The notes beneath the pieces were generated by a model. The model made no database searches. It was not told the origin of the DNA and saw nothing but the letters and a program-made list of their open reading frames with translations. Position numbers and translations under genes: made by a program. From NCBI RefSeq assembly GCF_030345095.1, contig NZ_CP128360.1, positions 248,001 to 312,000 on the forward strand: a stretch of 64,000 nt of DNA, written 5' to 3'. This DNA comes from Solwaraspora sp. WMMA2056. GTDB taxonomy: Bacteria > Actinomycetota > Actinomycetes > Mycobacteriales > Micromonosporaceae. This document shows positions 26,074-34,801 of the stretch, piece by piece (the first letter of the stretch is position 1; each line of letters opens with the position of its first letter).

Positions 26074-26612
26074 ATGAGAAGAATGTTGCTGCTGGTCACC
26101 GCAGTGGTGACGACCATCGCCGTGGTATCGCCCGCTGCCGCCCAGCCGTCCGGAAACACCATCGTGACGTTCACCGTCTCGACGTCCGACCTGATCATCC
26201 AGGTGCCGCCGTCGGTCAACCTCGGTGCCGCGTTCCCCGCGCAGACCATCACCGGCCGCTCGGCAACGTCACGGTCAGCGACCAGCGGGCCGCGCTGACG
26301 GCGACCTGGACCGCCTCTGTCGTCTCCACCGCCTTCACCACCGGCGCCGCCAGCGCCGAGGAGACGATCCTGCCGAACCTGGTCGACTACTGGTCCGGCC
26401 CGGCGGTGTCGACCACCGGCGATGGCACCTTCGTCCCCGGCCAGCCCACCTCGGCCGACGCGGTCTCGCTCAACCTGCCCCGCACCGCGTTCTCCAAGAC
26501 CTCCGGCTCCGGCGTGAACACGGCGACCTGGAACCCGACACTGTCCATCGCCATTCCACCCGCAGCGGTCGCAGGTCTCTACTCGGGCACGGTGACCCAC
26601 TCCGTTGCGTAG
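26074..26612 (+). pseudogene. Secreted WxL-like protein, frameshifted
   Basis: The gene opens at ATG 26074 with a signal peptide (MLLLVTAVVTTIAVVSPAAA) and a beta region ending QTITG near 26255. The similarity to its upstream paralogue then continues one frame over: LGNVTVSDQRAALTATWTAS, VDYWSGPAVSTT, LPRTAFSKTSGSG and VAGLYSGTVTHSVA, with TAG at 26610-26612. Restoring one C in GGCCG (26254-26258) would join the halves into about 180 residues. Either a real single-base deletion or a sequencing error. Confidence 0.7.
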
Positions 26613-27675
26613 TCGAATCGCCGCGCTAGCCCTGGTGCCGCTGCTGGTCGGCACCGGGGTGCCCGCGTCCGCCGCACCGGCTCCGGACGCCGGTGCGACC
26701 AGCCTCGGCATCCGGCTGCTCGACGCACCGCTGGAACGCCGCGACGACTACCGGGCCCACATCTACATCGTGGACCATCTCAACCCCGGTGACGTCATCG
26801 AACGGCGTTTCGAGGTCACCAACTTCTCGGCGGGCACCCGGGAGATCGCCCTGTATCCGGGGGCAGCGGTCGTCGACAAGGGCGGCTTCCTCTTCGGTGA
26901 CGGCCGTGCGGACAACGAACTGACCGAGTGGATCACGCTCGACGAGACCGAGGTACGCCTCGACCCGGAGCACCGCACCCGGGTGCTGGCCCGGATCACC
27001 GTTCCCGATGACGCCACCAGCGGCGAGCACTACGGGGTGATCTGGGCCGAAGCCGGTGACCGGCCCGACCCGAACGCCAACGTCCACAACGTCGCCCGCA
27101 GCGGCATCCGGGTCTACCTGTCGATCGGGGACGGCGGCGAACCGCCGTCGGACTTCACGCTCGGCGACCTGACCGCGCAGCGCACGAAGGACGGACACCC
27201 GGTGATCGGCGTACGGGTCCGCAACACCGGGCAGCGGGCGCTCGATCTGCGCGGTGAGCTGACGCTGACCGGTGGGCCCGGCGGCCTGTCCGCCGGCCCG
27301 TTCCCAGTGGAGATCACCACCCTCGCCGTCGGCGACGACCGGATGATCGAACTGCCGCTGGAGGCGGTCGTGCCGGACGGCCGCTGGACCGCCAAGCTCG
27401 CGCTGACCAGTGGAAAGGTCGAGCGGGAGACGACCGCGACGGTCGTCTTCGGCCCGGCGCTGGTCGAGTCGTTCGCGATCGTGAGCCCGACGACGGCGGT
27501 GGGGATCAGCGTGCTGGTCGCGCTGCTCGCCTTCGGCGCGCTCGGCGTTTGTCGCCTACCGCCGCCGGGACCGGACGGCCTGACGGCACCGGCAGGTGGT
27601 TGTCCGGCTGTCGTCCGGCCGGGGTGTCGTCCCGCCGGGCGGCAGACCGCGCCGGTCAGGTGCCGGCGACGATGA
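26605..27675 (+). CDS. DUF916/WxLIP-like membrane-anchored surface protein, frameshifted 3' end
   Basis: An exported protein with a signal peptide (LALVPLLVGTGVPASAA), a first Ig-like beta domain (NPGDVIERRFEVTNFSAGTR; TSGEHYGVIWAEAG) and a second one, then a membrane helix near residue 300-318. This is the DUF916/WxLIP plan. TTG 26605 overlaps the preceding gene by eight bases. After the helix the current frame reads a Pro-rich tail to 27675, overlapping the convergent gene. One frame over, from 27551, it would read VAYRRRDRTA and stop at 27583, a normal cytoplasmic tail. So a one-base change near the TTT at 27548-27550 is likely. Confidence 0.75.
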   Translation: MRSRIAALALVPLLVGTGVPASAAPAPDAGATSLGIRLLDAPLERRDDYRAHIYIVDHLNPGDVIERRFEVTNFSAGTREIALYPGAAVVDKGGFLFGDGRADNELTEWITLDETEVRLDPEHRTRVLARITVPDDATSGEHYGVIWAEAGDRPDPNANVHNVARSGIRVYLSIGDGGEPPSDFTLGDLTAQRTKDGHPVIGVRVRNTGQRALDLRGELTLTGGPGGLSAGPFPVEITTLAVGDDRMIELPLEAVVPDGRWTAKLALTSGKVERETTATVVFGPALVESFAIVSPTTAVGISVLVALLAFGALGVCRLPPPGPDGLTAPAGGCPAVVRPGCRPAGRQTAPVRCRRR

Positions 27676-29068
27676 CCGTCTCCTGGATCCAGTAGTAACG
27701 GCCGTCGTCGGCGTCCGGGTCGACCGGCAGCCGGAGTCGTTCGACGGCCACGAAACCGTCCTGGGTGTACACGTAGCCCGGCGCCCAGTCGGTCATCCGC
27801 TCACTCGGCATGATGAGCACGAAGCGGGACAGCTCGGCACCGGTGGTCGCGTCGAGGGTTACCAGCTCGCGGGCGGCGGTCAACAGGTGTACGCGGCCCG
27901 GCTGCACGGCGAGCAGCCGGTCCCCGGTGGTGTCCGGGCCGGGCGCGACCGCCGTCGGCAGCGGCCACCGCCACGCCTGCTCACCGGTGCGGACCGCCTG
28001 CGCGACCACCGCCGGATCGCTGGCGTCGGCGGCCAACTGGACCGCCATGCCGTCGACCAGCATCGCGTCCACCGGATCGAGCGCCGCTGCCGGCTCCGGC
28101 TCCGGGCCGTCGACCAGCCAGCCCCGGGACTCGCCGGCACCGGTGGTCCGCAGCGCCGCGCACCGCGAGCGGGCGACCGTGCAGCCCAGCGGTTCCACCG
28201 CCAGGCCCGGCCCGGCACCCTCCGGCTGCCAGGTCGACGTCAACTTCCCGTCGGCCACCTCGTAGAACTCCACCACCGGTGGCGCGGCGCAGCTGTTGAC
28301 CAGGGCGAACTGGCCGCCCGTGGTGCTGAAGCCGGCGTCCCGGCAGGCGTCACCCTGGCCGGGCAGCGTGGTCTGCCACAGGCGGCGGCCGGTCGCAGCG
28401 TCGAGACCGACCAGCTGGGAGCCGCCCTGCACCAGCACGATCACTCGACCGTCCGCCCCGCTGACCACGGTGTGCAGGCCCGCCGGGGCGTAGACGGTCT
28501 GCGCCCCGGTACGCCGGCCGGCGTACCCGGTGTCGTTGGGTTGCGGTCCGGCCGCCCGCCAGGCGACCTCGCCGCTGACCGCGTCGATCGCCACCAGTTC
28601 GCCGTCGGACCAGCGGCTGACCACCGTCGTGCCGGTGGCGACGACCCCGGTCACCTGCTCCGGCCAACGCCGGAACGACCAGGCCGGGGTGACCTGGGTC
28701 CGCATGTCGATCGGGCCGTCGGCGCGCACCTGGCGGGTGGTGGCGTAGACCCGGAACCGACCGTCGACCAGCAACGGTGCGGCGGAGAGCCGGGCCACCG
28801 GGCCGGGCTCGGCGGTCGGCGGCGACGGCTGGTAGCCCGACGGGGTGACGACCTCGGCTGGGGCGAGCACCCGCCAGGCGACGACCGTGGCGGCACCGAG
28901 CACCACCAGACCGGCCAGCACCCCTGCGGTGATCAACTGCCACCTGGGGCGGGATCGCCACCCGGGGCGGGGCCCCTCACCGGCCGACTCCGTCGAAGGG
29001 TCCGCTGCGCCCGCCGAGGGGTCCGCTGCGCCCGCTGGGTGTTGGGTGTTGCTCGCCGGCTCGGCCAT
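27656..29068 (-). CDS. Membrane-anchored PQQ-like beta-propeller protein
   Basis: A 470-residue protein. The N-terminal cytoplasmic tail has repeated GAADPS units, followed by a membrane helix near residues 45-67 and an extracytoplasmic quinoprotein-like propeller (LVAIDAVSGEVAWRA; LVGLDAATGRRLWQT; LVTLDATTGAELSRF). It shares its architecture with the gene at 17301. The role is unknown; these may be sensors or scaffold proteins of the cell surface. Confidence 0.8.
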   Translation of the reverse strand: MAEPASNTQHPAGAADPSAGAADPSTESAGEGPRPGWRSRPRWQLITAGVLAGLVVLGAATVVAWRVLAPAEVVTPSGYQPSPPTAEPGPVARLSAAPLLVDGRFRVYATTRQVRADGPIDMRTQVTPAWSFRRWPEQVTGVVATGTTVVSRWSDGELVAIDAVSGEVAWRAAGPQPNDTGYAGRRTGAQTVYAPAGLHTVVSGADGRVIVLVQGGSQLVGLDAATGRRLWQTTLPGQGDACRDAGFSTTGGQFALVNSCAAPPVVEFYEVADGKLTSTWQPEGAGPGLAVEPLGCTVARSRCAALRTTGAGESRGWLVDGPEPEPAAALDPVDAMLVDGMAVQLAADASDPAVVAQAVRTGEQAWRWPLPTAVAPGPDTTGDRLLAVQPGRVHLLTAARELVTLDATTGAELSRFVLIMPSERMTDWAPGYVYTQDGFVAVERLRLPVDPDADDGRYYWIQETVIVAGT

Positions 29069-29152
29069 CCAGGCACCTCCCTCCGCACCCTACCGAACCG
29101 GACAGCCCGGTCGGGGCCACGGAGCCGGACGACGGCTCAGCGGGTCAACGAG

Positions 29153-29923
29153 TCAGCGGGTCGACATCCACTTCTCCCAGGCCGGCCCGTACGCGGCGAC
29201 GGCGTCGGCGGCGTGCTCGCCGTACCAGAAGATGTCGACGACCATGCCCCGGCTGGTGCCGAAGTCGGCGGCGGTGACGCTGGCGACGCCGTCGGCCGGT
29301 TCGTCCAGCAGCAGGGTCATTCCGGTGCCGGCGAGCGCGGCCACCTGCCCGGCCAGCGGTGGTGCGTCGCCGCCGACCCGGACCCGCTCGCCGACGGCCG
29401 CGCCGGTCAGCCCGAGGTCGCCGGTCAGGGCCTGCCAGACTTCGACGATCGGTCGGGTCGAGTGTCCCCAGGCGCGCAGCGACGCGCTCGGCCGGCCGGG
29501 GAAGTGTGCCCGGTAGAGGGTGAGCACCCGCAGCGCCTGGGTCCAGCCGGCGGCGGTCGACTCGGCCTGACGTTGCGCGTCGGGGCCGGCGGTGCCGAAG
29601 CCGGCGGAGACGATCCGGACCAGGCTGGTGCCGCCGGAGACCGCCTCGATCAGGAACTCGGTGGTCGAGGCGACCGGCGCGGCGCCCTCGCTGGGCACCC
29701 ACTCCTCCACGTAGGCGAAGCGGTGCGGTGCCTCGTGCGCGACGATCGCCCCGTCGGAGACCTCGTCGTCGCCGGGGCCGAACCGGTGCCGGACGGTCCC
29801 GGCGACGGCGTCGACCTCGGCCGGCATGAACCAGGTGGAGATGCCGGGGCCGGTGGTCAGCAGCGGCCACAGCTCCTCCGGGGTGCCGACGACCTCGGCG
29901 GACACCTCGACAGGGTCAGTCAT
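29153..29923 (-). CDS. SRPBCC (AHSA1-like) domain protein
   Basis: A 256-residue protein of the START/SRPBCC fold. The N-terminal half has the AHSA1 pattern: VSAEVVGTPEELWPLLTTGP, ISTWFMPAEVDA, HRFAYVEEW and a GWTQALRVLTLYRAHFPG helix. The C-terminal half (from ~160) looks like a second degenerate SRPBCC domain. It overlaps the upstream ArsR gene by eight bases. ArsR–SRPBCC pairs are common and usually of unknown ligand. Confidence 0.82.
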   Translation of the reverse strand: MTDPVEVSAEVVGTPEELWPLLTTGPGISTWFMPAEVDAVAGTVRHRFGPGDDEVSDGAIVAHEAPHRFAYVEEWVPSEGAAPVASTTEFLIEAVSGGTSLVRIVSAGFGTAGPDAQRQAESTAAGWTQALRVLTLYRAHFPGRPSASLRAWGHSTRPIVEVWQALTGDLGLTGAAVGERVRVGGDAPPLAGQVAALAGTGMTLLLDEPADGVASVTAADFGTSRGMVVDIFWYGEHAADAVAAYGPAWEKWMSTR

Positions 29924-30512
29924 TGACGCTCTCCCTCGGATGGGTGGTGACGATCAGGCGGTAGTCGTCGCCGGGGGCGTCGGCCGGCAGGTGGTGCCGG
30001 CGGATCACGGCGGCGACGGCGGCGGTCAGGTCGTCGGCGAACGCGGCGCGGGCCTGCGCGGACGCCGCCAGCCGCACCTCGCTGTCCAGCGAGAAGGTGA
30101 CGACCGGCGCGCCGGTGGCGTCCGCGCGGCGCAGCAGCCGGGTCAGCTCGCGGACCGTACGGGCGGCGAGCGCGATCAGGTAGCGGGCCGACCCCCGGTC
30201 GGCGGTGCGTGCCGGGTCACCGGCGGCGTCGCCGAGCGCCGCCGGTGACACCAGGTACGCGGCGGCGCTGGCGACCAGCAGCCGCTCGGTGAGGCCGCCG
30301 TGCCGCCGCTCCCCGGCCGGCTGGACCAGGCCGTGCTGCTCCAGTGCCTTCAGGTGGTAGTTGGCCCGCTGGCGGGTGAGCCCGGTGCGCCCGGCCAGCT
30401 CGGTTGCGCTGGCCGGGGCGGCGAGCGCGGCCAACAGCCGCGACCGGGTCGGCTCCAGCGCGGCGACCGCCACCTGCGGATCCTCGATGACTTCGATGTC
30501 CTGCACGGTCAC
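29916..30512 (-). CDS. ArsR family winged-helix regulator
   Basis: A 198-residue regulator: winged helix VAVAALEPTRSRLLAALAAP, then ASATELAGRTGLTRQRANYH, LKALEQHGLVQPAGERR, followed by an alpha-helical C-terminal domain. GTG 30512 (VTVQDIEVI) is chosen; the in-frame upstream region belongs to the operator. It is the first gene of the pair with the SRPBCC protein, and the 42-bp palindrome at 30521-30562 is almost certainly its own operator. Confidence 0.87.
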   Translation of the reverse strand: MTVQDIEVIEDPQVAVAALEPTRSRLLAALAAPASATELAGRTGLTRQRANYHLKALEQHGLVQPAGERRHGGLTERLLVASAAAYLVSPAALGDAAGDPARTADRGSARYLIALAARTVRELTRLLRRADATGAPVVTFSLDSEVRLAASAQARAAFADDLTAAVAAVIRRHHLPADAPGDDYRLIVTTHPRESVND

Positions 30513-30520
30513 CAACCTGC

Positions 30521-30562
30521 CATTGACAGGAGATTCTGTCAAGACAGGATCTCCTGTCAATG
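30521..30562. promoter_or_regulatory. Large palindromic operator of the ArsR–SRPBCC operon
   Basis: CATTGACAGGAGAT (30521-30534) pairs perfectly with 30549-30562, and the inner TCTGTC/GACAGG pairs at five of six. It can be read as two overlapping dyads: TTGACAG-N6-CTGTCAA (30523-30542) and GACAGGA-TC-TCCTGTC (30543-30558). It ends nine bases from the GTG start, so the regulator probably blocks its own transcription. Confidence 0.7.
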
Positions 30563-30696
30563 TTGCCGAGCGGTCGGCGCGCTGCACGACGTCTTCTCGG
30601 TGCCGGTCTTCGTCGCGCAGACGGCCGCCTGGCTCACCGTCCTCGCCGTCCACCGCCAGCGTCCCACGACGTCACCCACTGTCACCTCGACACCGG

Positions 30697-30771
30697 CAGG
30701 TAAGGCTTCAGCCGGTATTCCTCTGAGGAATAATTATTCCTCAGAGGAATACCGGCCCGGCGCATTACCTG
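30697..30771. repeat. Perfect 46-bp palindrome with outer inverted repeat
   Basis: Bases 30711-30756 are a perfect palindrome with 23-base arms and no loop; the left arm begins GCCGGTATTCCTCTGAGG. Seven to eight bases outside it, CAGGTAA (30697-30703) pairs with TTACCTG (30765-30771). The centre is AT-rich (AATAATTATT). It lies between the ABC permease 3' end (30833) and the ArsR promoter. It could be a terminator-like cruciform, a recombination site or a mobile-element end. Confidence 0.85.
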
Positions 30772-30832
30772 TCCTCCGCCCGGCGCTCCTCATGCCAGCC
30801 AAGACAGACCGCCAGCCAAGGCAGACCGCCGG

Positions 30833-32068
30833 TCAGGGTGCGCTCAGCGCCCGGGTCGGCGGCAGCCGGGCCGCCTGGAACGCCGGATAGCCGCCCGCGA
30901 CGACACCGACCAGCAGCGCCCCGCCCAGCCCGGCGAGGGTCGCCCCCGGCGGCACCACCACCGGCCAGTCGTTGACCAGGGCGTAGCCGGCGGTGGCGAG
31001 CAGGCCGAGCACCGTACCGGCGAGGCCGCCGAGCAGCGACATGGCCACCGACTCGGTGAGGAACTGCGCCCGGATCTGCCCCCGGCTCGCGCCGAGCGCC
31101 CGGCGCAGCCCGATCTCCGCGCGACGTTCCAACACCGAGATCACCATCGTGTTCGCCACCCCGATCCCACCGACCAGCAGCGCCACCCCGGCCAGGGCCA
31201 GGAACAGCGACGCGAAGCTGCTCTCGGTGGCGCGTTTGGCGGCCAGCGCGTCCGACGGCCGGGTCACCTGCACCGTGCTGGGCCGCTGCGGGTCGATGGT
31301 CGCCGGCAGCACCGCCCGGACCGCCTCGATCGACGGCTCGTGCGCCCGCAGGTAGATCACCGTCGGATGCCCGCCGAAGCCCAACTTCGCCTCGGCGGCC
31401 GGCCAGCCGACCAACGCCGCGCGGTCGATCTCGGGTGCCAGCGGCAGCGGCTCCAGGATGCCGATCACGGTGAACCACTCGTCGTCGATGCGTACCTGCG
31501 TCGGCGAGTCCGGCCGCCCCAGGTCGACGATGCCCAGCCGGGTCGCGGCCACCGAGCCGAGCACCACCGTCGGCAGGCGTTCGGTGGCGGCGTCGAGGTA
31601 GCGGCCGGTCCGCAGCCGCGCGTCGAGCGTCTCCGGCAGGCTCGGTGCACTGGCCAGCACGGTCAGCCCGGAGCCGTCGCGCGGGTCGACCCAGTCGGAC
31701 CGGCGGATCACCGTGTTGGTGTTGGCGACCGCACTGGTCGCGGTCACCGGGCCGATCCGGGCCACCATCGCGGGCGACTCGACTGGCAGCCGGGTGATCC
31801 CGTCGTCGCCGGCACGGGCCGTCGCCTGCAGCAGGTTCACCCCGAGGGCCGACAGCTCGGCCAGCAGGGCCCGTTCGCTGGCCGCCGGAATTCCGGTGAC
31901 CACGATCATCGTGGCGATGCCGATCGAGATGCCCAGTGCCGACAGCGTCGCCCGCAACCGGCGGGTGCGGATGCCGACCAGGCCGAGCCGCAGCAGGTCC
32001 AGCGGAGCGAGCCGCACCGGCCGGGGCAGTTCCAGCGGCGCCCGCCGAGGAGCATCCATCGGGCTCAT
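30833..32068 (-). CDS. ABC transporter permease, MacB/FtsX type
   Basis: A 411-residue permease with one N-terminal membrane helix ([20 protein letters not shown]), a large extracytoplasmic MacB-PCD domain (~residues 60-275), and three C-terminal helices with the FtsX signature [40 protein letters not shown] 32068 overlaps the ATPase stop (ATGA). Together with the ATPase and the adaptor it makes a mechanotransmission-type exporter, likely for peptides or antibiotics. Confidence 0.92.
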   Translation of the reverse strand: MSPMDAPRRAPLELPRPVRLAPLDLLRLGLVGIRTRRLRATLSALGISIGIATMIVVTGIPAASERALLAELSALGVNLLQATARAGDDGITRLPVESPAMVARIGPVTATSAVANTNTVIRRSDWVDPRDGSGLTVLASAPSLPETLDARLRTGRYLDAATERLPTVVLGSVAATRLGIVDLGRPDSPTQVRIDDEWFTVIGILEPLPLAPEIDRAALVGWPAAEAKLGFGGHPTVIYLRAHEPSIEAVRAVLPATIDPQRPSTVQVTRPSDALAAKRATESSFASLFLALAGVALLVGGIGVANTMVISVLERRAEIGLRRALGASRGQIRAQFLTESVAMSLLGGLAGTVLGLLATAGYALVNDWPVVVPPGATLAGLGGALLVGVVAGGYPAFQAARLPPTRALSAP

Positions 32069-32760
32069 GCCGCCCCCACCGGCTGCTGGCGGACGTCGCT
32101 GACCAGGCGGCCGTCGCGGATCTCCACCCGGCGCGGCAGCCGCGCCGCGATGTCCCGGTCATGGGTGATCACCGCGATCGTGGTGCCGTCGGCGTTGAGC
32201 GCGGTGAGCAGGTCGAGTACGGCACCACCGGTGACGGTGTCCAGCGCGCCGGTCGGCTCGTCGGCCAGCACCAGCGCCGGGTCGTTCACCAGCGCGCGGG
32301 CGATCGCCACCCGCTGCCGTTCCCCGCCGGACAACTGTCGGGGCAGGTGACCGACCCGGTGGGCGAGCCCGACCCGGGCGAGCGCCTCGGTGGCCAGGTG
32401 CCGGCGTCGGCGGCGCGGCACACCGGCGTACAGCAGCCCGGTGGCGACGTTCTCGGCGGCGGTGAGCCCGTCGCTGAGGTGGAACTGCTGGAAGACGAAG
32501 CCGAGCCAGCGCCCGCGCAACGCCGACAGTTGCCGGTCGGACAGGCTGGTCACGTCGTGGCCGCCGAGCCGGACCGTGCCGGTGGTCGGGCGGTCCAACG
32601 TACCCATGATGTTGAGCAGAGTGGACTTGCCGGAACCGGACGGGCCGACGATGGCGACCAGCTCACCGGCGTGGATGTCGAGGTCGACGTCGGTCAGCGC
32701 GGCCACCCCGCCGGGGTAGCTCATCCCGGCCCCGACGACCGACAGCACCGGGACGCTCAC
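32065..32760 (-). CDS. ABC transporter ATP-binding protein (MacB/LolD type)
   Basis: A 231-residue ATPase: Walker [10 protein letters not shown] near residue 40, Q-loop [11 protein letters not shown], signature [18 protein letters not shown], Walker [13 protein letters not shown], and the H-loop in VITHD. GTG 32760 overlaps the stop of the upstream adaptor gene by four bases. It powers the FtsX-like permease encoded next. Confidence 0.95.
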   Translation of the reverse strand: MSVPVLSVVGAGMSYPGGVAALTDVDLDIHAGELVAIVGPSGSGKSTLLNIMGTLDRPTTGTVRLGGHDVTSLSDRQLSALRGRWLGFVFQQFHLSDGLTAAENVATGLLYAGVPRRRRRHLATEALARVGLAHRVGHLPRQLSGGERQRVAIARALVNDPALVLADEPTGALDTVTGGAVLDLLTALNADGTTIAVITHDRDIAARLPRRVEIRDGRLVSDVRQQPVGAA

Positions 32761-34007
32761 GAGGTCGTCACCACCGTCATGCCCTCGTCGAGGCCGGTCC
32801 CGGTCACCTCGACCATGCCCCGGGTGAACAGCCCGGTCTCCACGGCGGTCAGGGTGCCGTCGGTGAACTGGACCGCGTACCCGCCCTCGGCGAGGGCCAG
32901 CAGCGCGCCGACCGGTACGGCGAGGACCTGCTCGCGTACCTCGGTGCTGAACTGCACCCGGACCGGCGCGGATTCCAGCGCGGCGACCGCCGCCGGGTCG
33001 TCGGGCACGACACTGAGGTTCAGTTGCGGCTCCTGCCCCGGCTGGCCTTCGGGGTCGGTGACGACGGTGCCGACTGCGGTGATCCGGCCGGGGACGGTCG
33101 CGCCGTCGGGCAGGGTGATCGTCACCGGCGCGTCGGGCAGCATCCCGTTCGCCTCGCCGGCTCCCACCCGTACCGTAATGATCTTGTCTGTCGGGGTGAC
33201 CGACATGATGTCCGACGCGGCGCTGTCGCCGGCCAGCGCGGCGACCGCGTCGACCCGGACCTTCCCCGGTAGTACGGCGATCTCGCCGGGCCGCAGCGTG
33301 CCGGTGTCCGGCGCGTCGCGGTCACGCTGCCAGCGCCGGATCGCCGCGATCAGGTCCGCGGTGAGGACGGCGTCGCCGGTACGGACGGTGACCGCGCCGC
33401 CGGCCGCGGTCGGCTGCCGAGCGGATTGCGCCGACTGTTCCGGGTCCGGTGACTGTTCCGGGTCCGGTGACCGTGCCGGATTCGCGTCCTGACTGGTGTC
33501 CGCGGTCTGCTCCGGCATCGCGACGGTCGTGCCGACCGGCGGCTGCCAACCGATGTCGTAGCCCAGCGCCACCAGATTGTCGGCGACCACCCGGACGTCC
33601 CGGCCGACCAGGTTCGGCGTGTCGAGGGTACGGAACAACGGCGTACCGCCATAGAACAGCAGGACCGGTTGATCGTCCACCCGGTACAGTTGTTGGCCAC
33701 GCTCGACAATAGAGCCCTGCTCGGGCAGCCAGGTCAGCACCCCGTCGGCGCCCCGCACCGGCCGGGCCGCCCCGTAGCCGAGAGTGCCGTCCAGCTCCCG
33801 ACTGTCCGAGATGTCCATCCGGACGACCTCGGTGGTCGCCACCCAGACCGGGTCCGTGGCCGCGTCGGCGGTCGCACCCCGGCCCGGCCAGCCCCAGCCG
33901 ACCATGGTCGATGCCGCCACCAACCCGGCCACCAGCATCACGACGAGCAGTCCGTACGTCAGGGCCCGCCGCCAACGACGGCCCGCGACCCGCAGGGAGA
34001 GCACCAT
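32757..34007 (-). CDS. HlyD/MacA-like adaptor with peptidoglycan-binding-like segment
   Basis: A 416-residue membrane-anchored adaptor. One helix near residues 15-35 is followed by a biotinyl-lipoyl-like region ([20 protein letters not shown]) and a PG_binding_1-like segment ([18 protein letters not shown]). The C-terminal barrel domain contains [20 protein letters not shown] and the adaptor-type ending [16 protein letters not shown] Pro/Asp/Glu/Gln-rich insertion ([15 protein letters not shown]) comes from a 15-bp repeat near 33440-33475. It heads the exporter operon. Confidence 0.85.
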   Translation of the reverse strand: MVLSLRVAGRRWRRALTYGLLVVMLVAGLVAASTMVGWGWPGRGATADAATDPVWVATTEVVRMDISDSRELDGTLGYGAARPVRGADGVLTWLPEQGSIVERGQQLYRVDDQPVLLFYGGTPLFRTLDTPNLVGRDVRVVADNLVALGYDIGWQPPVGTTVAMPEQTADTSQDANPARSPDPEQSPDPEQSAQSARQPTAAGGAVTVRTGDAVLTADLIAAIRRWQRDRDAPDTGTLRPGEIAVLPGKVRVDAVAALAGDSAASDIMSVTPTDKIITVRVGAGEANGMLPDAPVTITLPDGATVPGRITAVGTVVTDPEGQPGQEPQLNLSVVPDDPAAVAALESAPVRVQFSTEVREQVLAVPVGALLALAEGGYAVQFTDGTLTAVETGLFTRGMVEVTGTGLDEGMTVVTTS

Positions 34008-34105
34008 GCCGGCCAGCGTCAGCGGCGATTGTGAGGATCCTGTCAGGCCGCCACGGTGCGATTTCCCACCCCTGTCCCGGCCTCACGACACAGTATGGTT
34101 CGGCG

Positions 34106-34801
34106 GTGGTTGCCCACGTGCTGATCGCCGAAGACGACCGGCGGCAGGCCGAGGTGCTGCGCCGCTACCTCGAGTCCGAGGGCCACCGCACCACCGTGGT
34201 CCACGACGGCCGCGCCGCTCTCGACCAGGCCCGTCGGCTACGCCCGCACCTGCTGGTGCTCGACGTGATGATGCCCGGCCTGGACGGGCTGAACGTCTGC
34301 CGGATCCTGCGCCGCGAATCCGACGTGCTGGTACTGATGCTCACCGCCCGCGCCGACGAGGACGACATGCTGCGCGGGCTGGACCTGGGCGCCGACGACT
34401 ACCTGACCAAGCCGTACTCGCCGCGTGAGCTGGTGGCCCGGGTCCGGACGCTGCTGCGCCGGGTCGACCGGCTGCCGACCACGATCGACGGGGTACGGCG
34501 GGTCGGTGCGCTCGCCGTCGACCCGGCCCGCCGCGAGGTCACCCTCGACGGGCGGCCGGTGGTCTGCACCCCGGGAGAGTTCGCCCTCCTGGCCGCCATG
34601 GCGCAACAGCCGGAGCGTGCCTTCACCCGGGCGCAACTGCTGGAGCACACCCGGGGCGTGGACCGGGACTCGACCGAGCGGGCCATCGACACCCACATGG
34701 TCAACCTGCGCCGCAAGATCGAACCGGACGTACGCCGGCCGACGTACCTGGTGACGGTGTACGGCATCGGCTACAAACTCCGCGACCCCACCAATGGCTG
34801 A
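34106..34801 (+). CDS. OmpR-family response regulator
   Basis: A 231-residue response regulator. The receiver domain has the acidic pair EDD at residues 9-11, the phosphoacceptor Asp in LVLDVMMPGLDG near 53, and Lys in DYLTKPYSPRE near 102. The C-terminal winged helix includes CTPGEFALLAAMAQQP and STERAIDTHMVNLRRKIEP. GTG 34106 is the best start before VAHVLIAEDD. It overlaps the kinase gene by eight bases and is divergent from the ABC exporter operon, its probable target. Confidence 0.93.
   Translation: MVAHVLIAEDDRRQAEVLRRYLESEGHRTTVVHDGRAALDQARRLRPHLLVLDVMMPGLDGLNVCRILRRESDVLVLMLTARADEDDMLRGLDLGADDYLTKPYSPRELVARVRTLLRRVDRLPTTIDGVRRVGALAVDPARREVTLDGRPVVCTPGEFALLAAMAQQPERAFTRAQLLEHTRGVDRDSTERAIDTHMVNLRRKIEPDVRRPTYLVTVYGIGYKLRDPTNG

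Noticed and set aside
27596-29926. 776-codon plus-strand frame across two minus-strand genes
   Set aside because: Spans both the propeller and SRPBCC genes antisense; low-complexity Gly/Arg composition and no domain.
30300-30890. 196-codon plus-strand frame over the ArsR promoter and the large palindrome
   Set aside because: It runs antisense through the ArsR gene and through both palindromes; only 30575-30690 has coding-like bias, which is too short to name.
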